DNA from: Spirometra erinaceieuropaei
Lineage: Eukaryota > Platyhelminthes > Cestoda > Diphyllobothriidea > Diphyllobothriidae
DNA length: 64,000 bases
Assembly: GCA_902702965.1 (NCBI GenBank)
Contig: CACRXP010000002.1
Span: 4,650,724 to 4,714,723, forward strand
Direction: 5' to 3'
Made by a program: the position numbers and the translations under genes. This document shows, one piece after another, positions 21,784 through 33,659 of this stretch. Each line of letters begins with the position of its first letter. Positions within the stretch are counted from its first letter, which is position 1. The notes beneath the pieces are model-generated. The model had not been told where the DNA came from, searched no databases, and worked only from the letters and a program-made list of their open reading frames with translations.

Positions 21784-22264
21784 AATAAAAGTACCAGCAG
21801 CAGCGGCAGCAGCTGCAGGAATGGAACCAGTTTTAGTATTAGTAGAAAAGGGAAAATAGTCGAAAGTGCATAATTGACCGGCATAGAAGCACAGCCTAGT
21901 CGAAAAGATGACGCATCTTAACAACAAGTGACTTTCCGTCTCCCAATTTTGTAATTATTATATGTCATACCCCTGCAATATATGGAGTCACTTAGCAAAA
22001 TTTAACAATTCGGTGTCTATTGAGAAAAATCGTGACAATATGCCAGCCTTTTGGTTGACATACCTTCCTCTAAGAAGGCATTATAAACCTTTGATTGAGG
22101 TATAAAAGGCAGTGGTCTCCGAATGACGTGGGAAGAAAATTGCCCGTCTTGGAAATCGTTCCTTTGACCTCCCGAAGAGGCACCTAAAAAACCTATGGCA
22201 GTGGCCCGATGATGGGACATTACAGTTAATACCAAAAAAGCTCGAATCCTTTCCCACCGGGTTT

Positions 22265-22360
22265 GCTGGTCTGTAGTTTGGTTATGGACGGCTAAGGACC
22301 GCATATGAGCCGGAAACTGTCATTCCAGACTCCCCTATTGTTGCCAGTAAGATGTATTTA
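22265..22360 (+). mobile_element. SINE-like repeat remnant (body)
   Basis: Degenerate body: 'GGTTATGGACGGCTAAGGAC', 'GAGCCGGAAACTGTCATTCC', 'AGACTCCCC' and 'TTGCCAGTAAGATG' follow the family order. Confidence 0.55.
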
Positions 22361-22734
22361 GAAGTTGGTGTGCCTTCGTCGCTATTTATAGCGGGTATGG
22401 ACGGCAAGGCAAAATGACACAGGTGGACATCAAAATCGCAAGCACAGGACACCGGGGGGAAGTGTTCTCTGAGTACAGAAAAGATGGCTAAACGGTAGGA
22501 GAAGTAAATAGTTGCGGCATATGTTCCAAAGCAACTACATAAACTCCACGACTTCTTGCTAGAAGAAAAATGTTTTGCCGGTAGTAGCAACTGTTATAAT
22601 AGGCAGGGAAAGCGGTGAAAAGGGAAAAAAATCTGACTTGAGAGACTACAGCCTTCGGGATTGGCGGGTTGATCATACGGCAAGGTAAAACAAAATAAAG
22701 GCTCGTTTCCAGCGGTTGCGAATTTTTGTTCAAA

Positions 22735-22975
22735 TCTCGTGCGTTGGGTGTGATGGTACGCCTAGGTGCAAGTTCGGCCGTGCCAGCCACCCTCGACCTC
22801 GCTCTTTTTCGGTCGTCTTGACTACATCTGGACACCTGGCCCAGGTAGGGAGGAGAGAGTGCGGTAGATGCTGTGCGAGTCTACTACCACTCAAAATTAA
22901 ATTATGCACAAGCCACCGTGCCTGCTCTCACCTAGATGTGAAGCACACGGTGGACAGCGCCGGATGACGGAAGTC
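22735..22975 (+). repeat. Dispersed repeat family A copy
   Basis: Shares 'CGGCCGTGCCAGCCACC', 'TCTTGACTACATCTGGACAC', the 'GGTAGATGCTGTGCGAGTCT' block and the terminal 'CACACGGTGGACA' motif with the copies at 46.8 kb and 40.2 kb (minus). Confidence 0.6.
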
Positions 22976-23914
22976 CCCTCAGCGGTTTCTAGTTTGGCAT
23001 TCATGCAGGCAGGGGTTTGAATGAAATACAATGGGTAAAATACCTTCTAGTGGAGTGGAAGATTTAATTGTCAGTGAATTGCCAGCATGCGCTGCTTGGT
23101 CTCCTTAGTCTCAAAAACGCCAAAAAAACCTTAACCACAGTGGGAAAAGAACAGGACCAAGACAGGAGTGGGAACAAAGTAAAAAGAGCGAAGTAGACTT
23201 CACGAATTTGCGGCGTCATAAAAGAGATAATAAAAACAGTCAGACGACCGACGCACAACCGCAGGCTCACCATCTGCTGTCTGCTCTGACGTTTCTAATA
23301 CGGAGGCCCAGGCCGCTAACCCTCGAGCTAACCAAAAACAGACCGAACAAACCAAAGTAGCACCTGACCCTAATAGCGCGAATTTACAGCCGAAATGCTC
23401 ACAACCGAAGCGCTGCATCCAGTGACGGAAGATGGAGAAGGAAGACAAAGATTGAAACAGTTAAGGGCAACAGCAACAACCACCTATAATGCAAAAACCG
23501 TTGATTGTGTATCTACAGTAAGCTGTCCGTAGTAGAGGTAAATTATTGATTTGGAATATACTAAAGTGCGCCGGAAATAATCCCAAAATAAAGACAAATA
23601 AAGCAATTTAAGCAGAATTCAGGCGAATTGGTGATTTAACAAATTAAACTTATTTGAAATAATCGCCGCAGACCTGTGCTCAGAGGGGGAAATAATTAAT
23701 CCGAGGAGATCAAACGGCGGCAAAACAGCTACCTACAATAAGAATGTTTACTGAGATTGACGTATTAAATACCTAATACTGGTACTAGCAAAAAGCGCAG
23801 AGGCACGTGTTTCGACTAGTTTGTGTAGATGAATGACACGTTAATTAATTCTATAACAAGTATGCAGTGTCTACTTACACGAATTCAGTAAGGTCAAACT
23901 CTTCGTAAACTTAC

Positions 23915-24061
23915 TTGCTTGATCAAGCGCTGTTTTTCCTCACGATCAGATTCCGACAGGTTCTCGTCATATTCCCTTGGATATGAGACTACATAGTCCG
24001 CTGACTCATTTTGTCCGTCTGAATAGTGATTGTCTGTCACGGGTTGGCTCGATTCTGTCAT
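23915..24061 (-). CDS. Candidate first coding exon of a SCOC-like short coiled-coil protein
   Basis: The 147-bp exon starts at ATG (24061-24059) and ends after CAA at a consensus donor (GTAAGT, 23914-23909), phase 0. It encodes 49 acidic residues ending 'ESDREEKQRLIKQ'. In SCOC family proteins, which act at the Golgi with ARL1 and in autophagy, an 'EEK.RLI.QV' segment starts the conserved coiled coil, and this splice point falls at that spot. A pyrimidine-poor AG lies three bases before ATG (TGCGCAG|TA) and could be a cis or spliced-leader acceptor. I could not find the following exon ('VLELQ..'-like) in the window. The match rests on about 10 residues, so the identity is tentative. Confidence 0.4.
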
Positions 24062-24399
24062 TACTGCGCAGCAACAATCTGGAAAGAAGCCTCGGGTAAT
24101 TCCTTTCCACCTAGCTAGTGAGAAATGAACAACTGGTTGACCGGTTGTCATAAGCCTGGCAAAGCGATGGTGATTTCAAAGAGATACGCATAGCTGATAA
24201 GTTATCTACTGATTGTTAGGCGAGGGTATTGGGTGAACGTATGAATCAAGGTCCTGGGCAATGTCGCAACAATATCTCGGCGGAGGTGTCAATAATTTGA
24301 TAGTGAAAAAATTAGAGGCCCCGGTCGGTTATTACTCGACCTTAAAGAACTGTATCTGTATCTGTAACTGTATCTCATCCGCTCTGTCTGAGTGAAAAT

Positions 24400-24545
24400 C
24401 AAGTCCATCGTACACAGGCCAGGCGTGTGTGTCATGTGTCGGCGCGCTGTTTAGCTTCGTCCGTCAATGCGACTGGTTCCCCATTCGGTCTTCTTGACTG
24501 TCTTGATGCCATGCTCAGCTGGGTGGAGCAGGGGGAGCAGAAGAT
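24400..24545 (+). repeat. Dispersed repeat family A fragment
   Basis: 'GGCGCGCTGTTTAGCTTCGT' and 'TCGGTCTTCTTGACTGTCTT' match the copy at 25170-25270. Confidence 0.5.
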
Positions 24546-24664
24546 ATCGTGCAAAGCTATTATCGATATAAACTAATTTACCGTCCTTGTGAAAGCTATA
24601 CTGCGGACCACATTATGGACATTGTTGATCGCGACAAATGAGCTGGCATGCATGCAAGTATTTT

Positions 24665-24840
24665 TGTGCCCCGGAATTCGCTACGCTAGCGGTACGCTGG
24701 TGCAACACGAAGGCCAGACCAGGGCGCAGCACGCATTAACATGGCTGAGTAACGTGGTAGTTTCGCGTAACATATGCTTGTCATGGGGAGTGTGTCGGCA
24801 CGCCTAGACGCCGGTCGACGCCGCATCTGAAAATTAGGCC
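24665..24840 (+). repeat. Dispersed repeat family A fragment (5' module)
   Basis: 'GGCCAGACCAGGGCGCAGCA' through 'GCACGCCTAGACGC' matches 42930-43020 and, inverted, 51290-51450. Confidence 0.5.
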
Positions 24841-25059
24841 GAATCTCCACATTAAAAGGCTGATTGGCTAGCTGGTGCCTAGGAGAGGGAAGAGAAAGCG
24901 AGGACTCTTCTCGAAACTGTCCGGAGAGCATGCCATCGCATTTCGTCACTACAAACAATCTAGCCCGCTTTTAACCTATCACGATGTACTAATAGTCGTG
25001 GTGTGGACGGCTATTAACTGGCAGGATAACTCGGTCCTCTTCTCAGGACGGAGGGTATG

Positions 25060-25385
25060 GCTGCAATGGGTCCTCCTTTATGCGGCCCCTATGGCACTCT
25101 CTTTCGGCTGAGATCCGTCCCACGTCCTTCTTGTTTGTGTGAAAACCTGGTTCATCCTGCTGGGACGAGGCGTGCATGGCGCGCGTTGACGCGCTGTTTA
25201 GCTTTGTTAGCCACTGTGTCCGACCCCGTTTTCGGTTTTCTTCACTTTGTCTTGACGCCGGGTCCAGGAGGATGAGGGAGGAGAGCACGCGACAGATGCA
25301 AGCATAAGTCACTGTCCCTGTACCTGCCAGGCCGCAGGCACACGGTGGACATCTTCATCCGTGACGTTCGAGCTGACGCGCGTGG
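25060..25385 (+). repeat. Dispersed repeat family A, longer copy
   Basis: Contains 'GCGCGTTGACGCGCTGTTTA', 'TTCACTTTGTCTTGACGCCG' with 'GGTCCAGGAGG', and 'GGCACACGGTGGACATC' in the family order. The class remains unknown. Confidence 0.55.
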
Positions 25386-25389
25386 AACA

Positions 25390-26814
25390 CTGGAGAACAA
25401 GCTTCAATTAAAACTAGAGACTTTGATTAAAGGAGCCTCAGAAACGATTATCATCGGCAGGAGTGCATCAAAACGATCAACACAGCCAGACAGAAGTCCA
25501 TGAGAGGATCCCTCAGATGTTTGACTTCGTGTGTCTTCGTAGGTCGTGCGCGGTTGACATTTAGACATTGCGCAGTACAGACGAAGGTACGCATGGAGCT
25601 CCCCTCCCTGACAGTTTCGGCATCAAGATAACGTCAAGGGCTGTGTTATCCAAACATGCTTAAACAACTATGTAGTAAATTCAGTTTTGGAGCGGTCAAC
25701 AGCTGCATATATGTCGATAAGCTGCAACTCTGACCGTGAGAAACCAGCATTTGTGCTATCCGTCAGCAGAAAGCTGTATTGCCACACTTTTAAATAGGCG
25801 ACTTAATAGACAAAGTTTTTCAACTGACCGAAAGCATATTCATCACCGACGTTTGCTGTGGACATTCATTTTTTCTACAATAGGGTTCCGTGATAGGGTG
25901 CATTCAAATGTAGCCCAAACGGTCGTCTACATGACAGAGAACGCCCACGCATTCGTTACTTACGCAAGTGCTTTCAAAAAGTATTTTATTTTCGAAATTG
26001 TGATAAATACTTAGGATAAACCTAACTTTATGGGCAAGTGATTGAAGGCACTGAAAATCATACAGCTTTCATTGAAATTCTGAAATTCAACGGACTCCAC
26101 CTACAGCATGTGCGAAAGTCCCCTTAGTATGCATGAAATGGCATGCTTAGGATTGCATCGGCCAGTTTCATTCAAATCTAATAGTCACTGGCCGGTGTAG
26201 CAGCATGTGATCTTATGTAAACGCTTATTCCTGTTACGTCTACCAGCGAAACGTTGCCAGTTTTGTGCATGGACAAGCACTGTATACTACTACGACTTGA
26301 ATCTATTCACATAAACCAAATATTTGCCTTTATGATAATCCCTCTTTTTAAGAAAGTGCTCTATCTAATCGACAAAATAGTACTTGAAATACTTATTCTG
26401 TGTTGTTCATTGTCTGGAGGTCGTTTATAACTGGTTCTGTGTTTGGGTTAATGCGTTCGGATCGGTTTTAGACTGGCTAATTATTTTCCGTTAATTTTTG
26501 CACAATTTATGATTAAGGTAACTTGCTTTATGCACAAGCGTAATTATCTGTGACAGCAGCTCATAGCTCAAAACGGAAACCTTGCTTTCTTTATTGAAAG
26601 ATCTTACGCCACACGGGCACGACTGAAAGACGTTTCCAAGTTCAGATATTTAAATCTGCATAAGCTATGAGGTACCACACGTAAATCGAAGGAGAACAAG
26701 GCCAACGGTGTAGAGTTTTGTAATGTTGGTACATGGAATACTCTTAATTCTATAGATATAAAAGCAGCTTTAGCGCTGTGTAAAAAGTGTGACACGTCGA
26801 CAAATAAGATCCAT
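25390..26814. other. No recognised gene
   Basis: AT-rich sequence with frames of 60-92 codons, none with a recognisable domain. Confidence 0.35.
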
Positions 26815-27085
26815 ACTATGGTAGGGGGGCGCTCACCGATCGTTCATACGGAACTCACTCGTTCCGTTGTGCCTTAAGGGCTCTCTCTCGAGCCCAACCA
26901 GCAGCCGCACAGCGGCGCATGATATATAGGCAGAATAGTATTACCGACAAAGACAAGGGAGACTGGAATGGCCATTTCTGGCTTATTAGCCGTCGTCAGC
27001 CAGCCATACCCAAGCCCGAAGTGTGGAACACCCGAGCCTCGAACTCGCGACCTGTTGGTTTAGAAGTCCACGCCTCCATACTGCT
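26815..27085 (-). mobile_element. SINE-like repeat, well-preserved copy
   Basis: Reverse orientation, from 'CTATGGTAGGGGGGCGCTCA' through the CT-rich hairpin, 'CAGCCGCACAGCGGCGCATG' and the body to the B box ('GAGCCTCGAACTCGCGACC') and anticodon-arm region. The A box is lost at the end. This copy is a good reference for the non-tRNA part of the unit. Confidence 0.8.
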
Positions 27086-27089
27086 TTCC

Positions 27090-29525
27090 AATGAAACCTG
27101 TAGCTGGCTAGTACTGATGGCCTTAACCTGAGCCGAGTTTTAGTAGGGGAGACTGGCAACAATCCCTATCTCTCTGCACTTCCACGTTACTATTCTTCAG
27201 TGGCGTAATAAGACCATGGCTGGAAATGAATGTGGCCTCAGTGACTGACAGCATAATGGCTCTAGTCTGCACGTACCACCCAAATACTCGTCCCTCGTTC
27301 TACATAAACTATGCTTCATGTGTTGGACTCTCCAAAAAACATCGACCTAATCTTGAACGGGCCATCTTTACGTAGTGCAAAAACATACAGCATATGTGTC
27401 ATATATTCGAAGAAAATGGACGAAGGTAGTTTGACACGGTCGGCTTAAAGGTCGGTTCGACATATTCGGCCAAGAGATCGAAGTGGTTCTGGCATTTTCG
27501 ATATTCGGTTTTCATCAGCGCAGTTAAGGAAGGGGAGGGCGCAACAGACTTACTCTCTCTGATTGTCACAATGAAGTATATATACTTCATTGTATATACA
27601 AGTCAAACATAAGCATGGACATTGTTCGTGAGAAAATGTGTCAGAGGCATTCATCAGGCTGAAGTACTCTGGCGGGTTAATTACTCCCGGCTGCGAACTC
27701 CGAGATGCCCAGTGATGAATGCACCTGGCACGAAACTATTCGCCAAATAACAAGTATTCAGAATTAAATAAATAAACCCCGTTCGAGACTCTCCCTTGTA
27801 AAAATAAAAACAAAAAATGAACATACTCTTAACCACCCCAAAGCAACGCAATGACCTCTTAAGTGCGAAAAACTTTAAAAGCTGAAAGTAATATCCCTTT
27901 TTATTATTAAAAGTGTCGCGAACTTGTCAGCACCAGCCCCGCCTTATGAGAGGGCTATAACGGGGCTAAAGGAGATATACAACGGAGCGAGATTTACTAA
28001 CGGTGATGGAGAAATTCGGAAGCTCCCCATTCTTAGATTGCAAATAAGGATATGCTCAGCTGCGCCCAGATCCGCCGACAATACTATGGAAAATGAGGGT
28101 AATGAGATAAGACACCGGTGGAAGCATATGCCGATCGGAGCACAAGAAACAAACCTGAGGGGGAAGATTTCTAAAAGTGCACCTTTACTTCGGCACATCC
28201 AAACAATGCAGTATTTAAAAATGAGAATATTAAATGTGAAAATTGTCAAGTGAAGGACATGGGGTTAATTACCCAGGACTTACAGCTAGTACTTATATCT
28301 GGAGCATGGCATAATCATCTTGAATGAGAATATCGTTTCACGTTAATTATGGTGGTTTTCCGCACCTTCTAAAATTAGACAGATGCCTTTACCATCACTC
28401 GTACGTATGTAGGTCTGCGTTCATTTTCGATTTTTTTCTTTACGTTTTCTTGTACACTTGGATTTCTCCGTGTAGTTGTCTGAGCAGGCAAAAATACACA
28501 CAATCAGTTTCGTCTTTCGACACCGCGTGTTTTGTGTCCGTATGCAGCATGTCCTTGTTTCATTGATTACGTGCATTTGGTTTAACCCATTTTATTCATT
28601 TCCCACAATCGGTCCTTTCTTATCTGTCCTATTCCACCGGACGTGAATTTACTCGAGCAGCAGACTGTGTTTACCGACTCCAACTCGGGGCTTTCTGGAC
28701 TTCAAGCAGAGCATACTTCACTGTACAAAAACTGACACTCCAGGTATCTTTATTTTTAGCGATTCTTTTCAGATAATTGCCTTTGTCCATTTTATACTTT
28801 CTTGCTGTTGGTTTTCTTAGGGAACACAATTCATCCATACCTATTTGTTATTTTTTTGTTGTCGTTTACGCCACACATAGGGTTGAGAAATCGTTTTTCG
28901 CTAACTATAACACAAGGTTCGATTCATCAGGTATGTTATCGTGCACAAAGGAGCACTTTGCTGCTCCTTCGATCGGCCAATAATCTGCCTATGCTTATGT
29001 TGACTTAATTGCGAAGAACCGGGCACTGTACCTCCGAAGACGTCGACGGTGGCACACACGGGATAACGTGGAGCAGTATATCTATCTCCTGGCTAATACT
29101 GCTCTGAAGACAGTTGCCAAACGGGTCATCATCCTCGTCCAAGCTGGGGGCAAGGAAAGTCAAATAGTAGGAAATATTTATACCAAGGACATTGAGATCG
29201 ACACATCAGAAAATGTTAAACGGTACAAAGGAGGAAGAGATTTACATCAGGATTGATGATCTATCTGGATGAGAGGGTAATATTAACAAACCAGCTAGAC
29301 AACCGGTGGGAAATACAGCGCTGTCGGCAACCGCAGGGGACGCGAAAGGGCCGACGTTGAGCGGGAAATAGGGCACGGGTGACTGCGGTAATGGCGGGAA
29401 GGTGGTCGGCAGGAGTGTGAGGACAGAGAACCGGATATTTTCGTCGACACGCGGTCATACGATCTCCATCCTGAATCCGCGCTCAACCGTGTCACTTCAT
29501 TCAAACAACCCTGTACATTTCAAGA
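27090..29525. other. No recognised gene
   Basis: Frames such as plus 27924-28253 (109 codons) and the hydrophobic frames near 28780-29010 have no recognisable domain or exon-like ends. I do not call them genes. Confidence 0.35.
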
Positions 29526-29529
29526 GACA

Positions 29530-29625
29530 TAGCAGCGTCGTGATGGACTCGAACTCACGGCAGTAAGGGGAAAGCTTTAGTACAGCCAACGCTCAAGCCA
29601 TCTGTTCTACGGGGCACCATCGGCA
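29530..29625 (-). mobile_element. tRNA-like sequence, different from the main SINE head
   Basis: Read on the minus strand it has an A-box-like 'AGAACAGATGGCTTGAGC' and a B-box-like 'GTGAGTTCGAGTCC' with plausible spacing. The acceptor stem does not pair well, so it looks like a tRNA-derived repeat head or a tRNA pseudogene rather than a working tRNA gene. Confidence 0.45.
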
Positions 29626-29699
29626 GACGTGACATTAATCCTATTTGGGCCAAGTTACCTAACCAATTTACTTCGACGTCTGGAACCCACCAAATTTGG

Positions 29700-30470
29700 A
29701 TTTATTCGGAATGCAGTAGATATGATAGTTGCCAGATAATGAGGACCGTCGCAACAACATTTTTATGTGAATAAAGTCTTTTTTGAGACATAGTTGTTGT
29801 GTGGCCTTTCATTAAAATGGTATACATAAATTTAGGCAGTTATAAACAACATTCTTCGGTGAAGGATATATTTAAATTGAAAATATCGCCGATGCTAGCA
29901 TAAGTCATGCTCAACGCCCTGAAATGGCGGTTTAGAAGGCGTAGTTTAACAAGCAAGCGTGAGTCCCAGTTTTACAATGAGGACTTAACCAACCTTGCGA
30001 CACATTCCAATGCTTCCCAGTGGACGAGTTTTCCACTGTTTAAGTTTGAACTGGTTCTTGCACCCCCACTGTTATGTAGGCATGCTAGTTTGCTTCTTTT
30101 AGCCGCGCTCGTGACTATTTACTTATGGGGTATTCTGTTTAAATACCCGTCCCTATCTATTTTGCGCTTGGACCGGGGAGGACTTGTCACCGGTCTGGCG
30201 ACAGCCTGACGCCAATCGATTTTGCACCCTTCGCTGATTATTTTGGAGATTACATGACACAGTGGCACACAAAAACGTCCTGCCAAGACTAACAGCCACA
30301 ACGACTGACACTGGGCTAGTCCGGTCAATTGTAGGCACAGATTGCTGAACTGCGTGGACTTGTGGAACAGTTGGCCTATTGGAGGTAAAGACCAGAATTT
30401 AGTTTTCGGCATATAAACTCCGAGATCTTTCCGTGTTATGGATTCTTGGAGTTGCGTCCTGTTTCGATGT
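29700..30470. other. No recognised gene; one hydrophobic open frame
   Basis: The plus-strand frame at 29907-30209 (100 codons) has a hydrophobic segment at about residues 52-78. I do not recognise it, and neither end shows a convincing splice site. It lies directly upstream of the LINE. Confidence 0.3.
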
Positions 30471-30479
30471 TAAATGTGC

Positions 30480-33135
30480 CTATGTGGAGGCCGACTTCGA
30501 TTTTCAGGCCCAAGAAGGTTCGAAGACTTTCTTGAGGCTGTAGATGTTGGGATGTTGAATCAGGTTGTCGATTTTCCCACCCGAGGCTCAAGCATACTTG
30601 ACCTAATTTTCTGTAGAGGCTGCATGCCATCGTCGGTGTCATCCCTAGGCCCACTCGGGGGCTCAGACCATGACATACTTGTTTCAATGTTGGCATTCGA
30701 GGCTGACAAAACGTCGTCCCCAAAGTAAAGCTTTTTCCGCAATTTCCGATCAACTCGCACAACCGAATTATTAAAGCACCATAATTTCTACGACAGGACT
30801 GATTTCTTCCTTAGTTCGGATGTAAATGTTTGCACTGCAAATCTGTACGAAAATTTGGATCCGCTTATTTCTCGTTTTGTCCCCCGTAAAAAATTATTAA
30901 TGTTGGGAATGAGGTTTTCCTACCCTTACCCTTTCGTCGCGGATTGCGCAGGCTTTATCGTCGTTTCCACCTTCAGAACGATGTTTCTGTCCTGCCCTTG
31001 ATTCGTGATATTTTTGATCGAGCTAAGAGATTGTCTGAAGAATAACAGCTAGCCGAAGAGGTCGAGTTTACCGAAAACCATTCGTTAAATGTCTCGAAAC
31101 TTTTCTCTAGAAAAATACGAACTCATAGAAAGACGCAGCATCCCATCCTCCGAGACGCTCTCGGAAATCCCATAGTTGATGCCTAGTTAACCGCTGATAG
31201 TTTCAATGATTTCCTGTCCAAAACGTTTTTTGAAGATCCGACCACTCCGCTTCCGACCATCCAGCCATTGTCCGGGGCAGTTATAGAAACTATAACTTTC
31301 ACTCTGTGGGATGTGACTGTTGCGATTTGGCGTTTTTGTCAATCTTATAGTCCAGGCCCTGATGGTGTCCCAGTAAGCATTTTAAAAGCCGATGCAAACA
31401 CGATCTTCCCATCCCTCTTATGGAAGATATTTAATCTTGCTCTTGAAAGTGAAACTTATTCTACCTTGTGGAAGGAATCACACATTTTGCCCATTCCTAA
31501 GCACGGCAAATCTACGTCATTTGATGACTTTCGGCCAATAAACACCCTCCCCGCAGTTTCGAAGATCTTAGAGACATTGATCAAAGATAAGATGATGTGT
31601 CATTTAACAGAGAATAACCTACTGAATGCCTCTCAGCATGGATTCCTCAAAGCTTGATCTTGTGACACCTGTTAACTCTCTTTTCTTTGACTATGTTCTC
31701 CAATCTAGAGACAATGGTTTTTCACTTTACACAGTATATTTCGATTTCACTAAGGCTTTTGATCGTGTTGACCATGCTCTTCTTCTCTTGAAACTGTCCT
31801 ACTTCGGAATAAGTGGCAAACGTTTAAATTTAAGAACCTCTTACCTGGACACTCGTACACAACGTGTTAAGATTTCCCATACTTTCTCTAACCCCACACG
31901 TGTGAGCAGTGTAGTCATTCAGGGTAGTGTACTCGGCCCGCTTTTATTGTGCCTTTTCGTTAATGATGTACCCGATTTATTTCAGAATGGTAAGCCTTTC
32001 ATGTATGCCGATGATCTTAAAGTTGCATATCGATATAAGCGGGAGATCGTGACATCGTGCTTGAGCTCCTAAAGAGCGATCTACAGGCTTTCGCCCAGTG
32101 GTGCCGCACATGGCGCCTTTCTCTTTCTTGGAATAAGTGCTCAGTCATGGTGGTTGGCGACGACCACCAACCTCAACTAAGCATTGAAGGTCACTCCATA
32201 AATGTTCCCAGGGTTATCAACGATCTGGGCACTGGGCCTTGATAGACTCCAAAGCACGCAGAACGACCGGGCTTATCCTCCGAAACTTTAAAACAAGGGA
32301 TATCAGAATGCGCTTTGACAACATGTACGTTAGACCTGGTCTGGAATACTGTTCGTTTTTATTTAGCCTCATGCGTACTACTGAGCGGAAGAAAATAGAA
32401 TCCGTTCAACACTTTTTTTACTAAGAGAATTTCAACCCCAGAACACCGACAGTTGTCTTACCAAGAACGTTGCCGGCTTACGGGCCTTGATCCTTTATGG
32501 TTCCATAGATTACAAAAGGGACTGTTTTTGCTATTTAAACTCTTATATAATCACATATTTAACCCACTCACCTCTTTAAGACATCATATCCACCCACGAC
32601 GTAACAGTCACCGTGAGGTCTTCTTATTTCTGCCTCTGGCACGTACTGTTAAATATCGTCGGTTCTATTCTGTAAATGCAATTGCTATTTGGAATAAACT
32701 ACCCATGAGTGTGAAAAATCTGCAAAATTATCCTTTATTTAAGAGAACTATTACTCGATTTTTGCATTCAGAAGAGCTTCCTCAAATTTTGAATGCTGAA
32801 TCCACTGATCGACTCTACCGTATCGATGGCGTTTGTGGTCTCTTAACGCTTGGCCGGTCTCACCAGCTGTTCCTCAACGCCTCTTCTTTGACTATCCCCC
32901 ACTTTATGGAAGGAATTGACGTCTGATAATCTCCGATACCGTGCAACCCCTCCCCCCCTTTTTTGACGGTCGAAAATCTACCACGAGCAGTTTTTTTATC
33001 ATGAACCCTTCAAACCATATAAACCATTATCAACTATATTTTTATTCTTCAGGAGTTTTTTTTCACTGCTGGTCGGATTTGTGTTTAATCGCTTCCCTTG
33101 AAAATTTCTGTAAACTGGCATTTAATAAATTAAAT
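30480..33135 (+). pseudogene. CR1/jockey-like non-LTR retrotransposon, 5'-truncated and frameshifted
   Basis: The order of domains is intact although the frames are broken. The C-terminal part of an APE endonuclease lies at 30495-30710 ('LNQVVDFPTRGSSILDLIF', then 'GGSDHD'). Reverse transcriptase covers about 31320-32240: 'SPGPDGVP', 'FDDFRPINTL', 'VYFDFTKAFDRVDH' (first catalytic Asp), 'QGSVLGPLL' and 'MYADD' (32001-32015, catalytic pair intact). The C-terminal region at 32240-32925 has 'RPGLEYCSFLFSLM' and 'FYSVNAIAIWNKLP'. The 3' end is 'TAAACTGGCATTTAATAAAT' followed by (AAATT)n. Frame changes occur near 31655, 32050, 32240 and 32425, with several stops between 30725 and 31265. The EN N-terminus and any ORF1 are missing. 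The clade between CR1 and jockey is not resolved. Confidence 0.9.
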
Positions 33136-33387
33136 TAAATTAAAGATTTTTAATGAAAATTGTTGCCCAGGTCTGCATCCCGCACCTTTTGTGGTCATTA
33201 CGTTTTGGGGCTCTTTTGAGGATCCTTGTTGCTGGCATAGAGAGCGAAAGCAAATCTTAGATGCCAAGGCCGCCTTAACAAAATATCCTTTAAATGGAGT
33301 CCCAGTGTTAGCCATGCTAATTGTTAATGAAACTTGTGAAGTCCATGAAGATTTAATTAAGAACTTAGGGAAACATTTGCTTACGAG

Positions 33388-33659
33388 AATATAGAATAGA
33401 ATAGAATAGAATAGGTTTATTGTAGCGCCCCTTGGGCACTGTCAGNNNNNNNNNNNNNNNNNNNNNNNNNNNNNNNNNNNNNNNNNNNNNNNNNNNNNNN
33501 NNNNNNNNNNNNNNNNNNNNNNNNNNNNNNNNNNNNNNNNNNNNNNNNNNNNNNNNNNNNNNNNNNNNNNNNNNNNNNNNNNNNNNNNNNNNNNNNNNNN
33601 NNNNNNNNNNNNNNNNNNNNNNNNNNNNNNNNNNNNNNNNNNNNNNNNNNNNNNNNNNN
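33388..33659. repeat. (AATAG)n pentanucleotide repeat beside a 214-bp assembly gap
   Basis: About 25 bp of AATAG repeats (33388-33413) is followed by unique sequence and then N at 33446-33659. Frames crossing the gap are not interpretable. Confidence 0.9.

Noticed and set aside
21466..21927. Open frames rich in alanine, serine or arginine
   Set aside because: They are produced by trinucleotide repeats and an N run.
29907..30209. Possible membrane-protein exon
   Set aside because: It has one hydrophobic segment, no family resemblance and no convincing splice sites.
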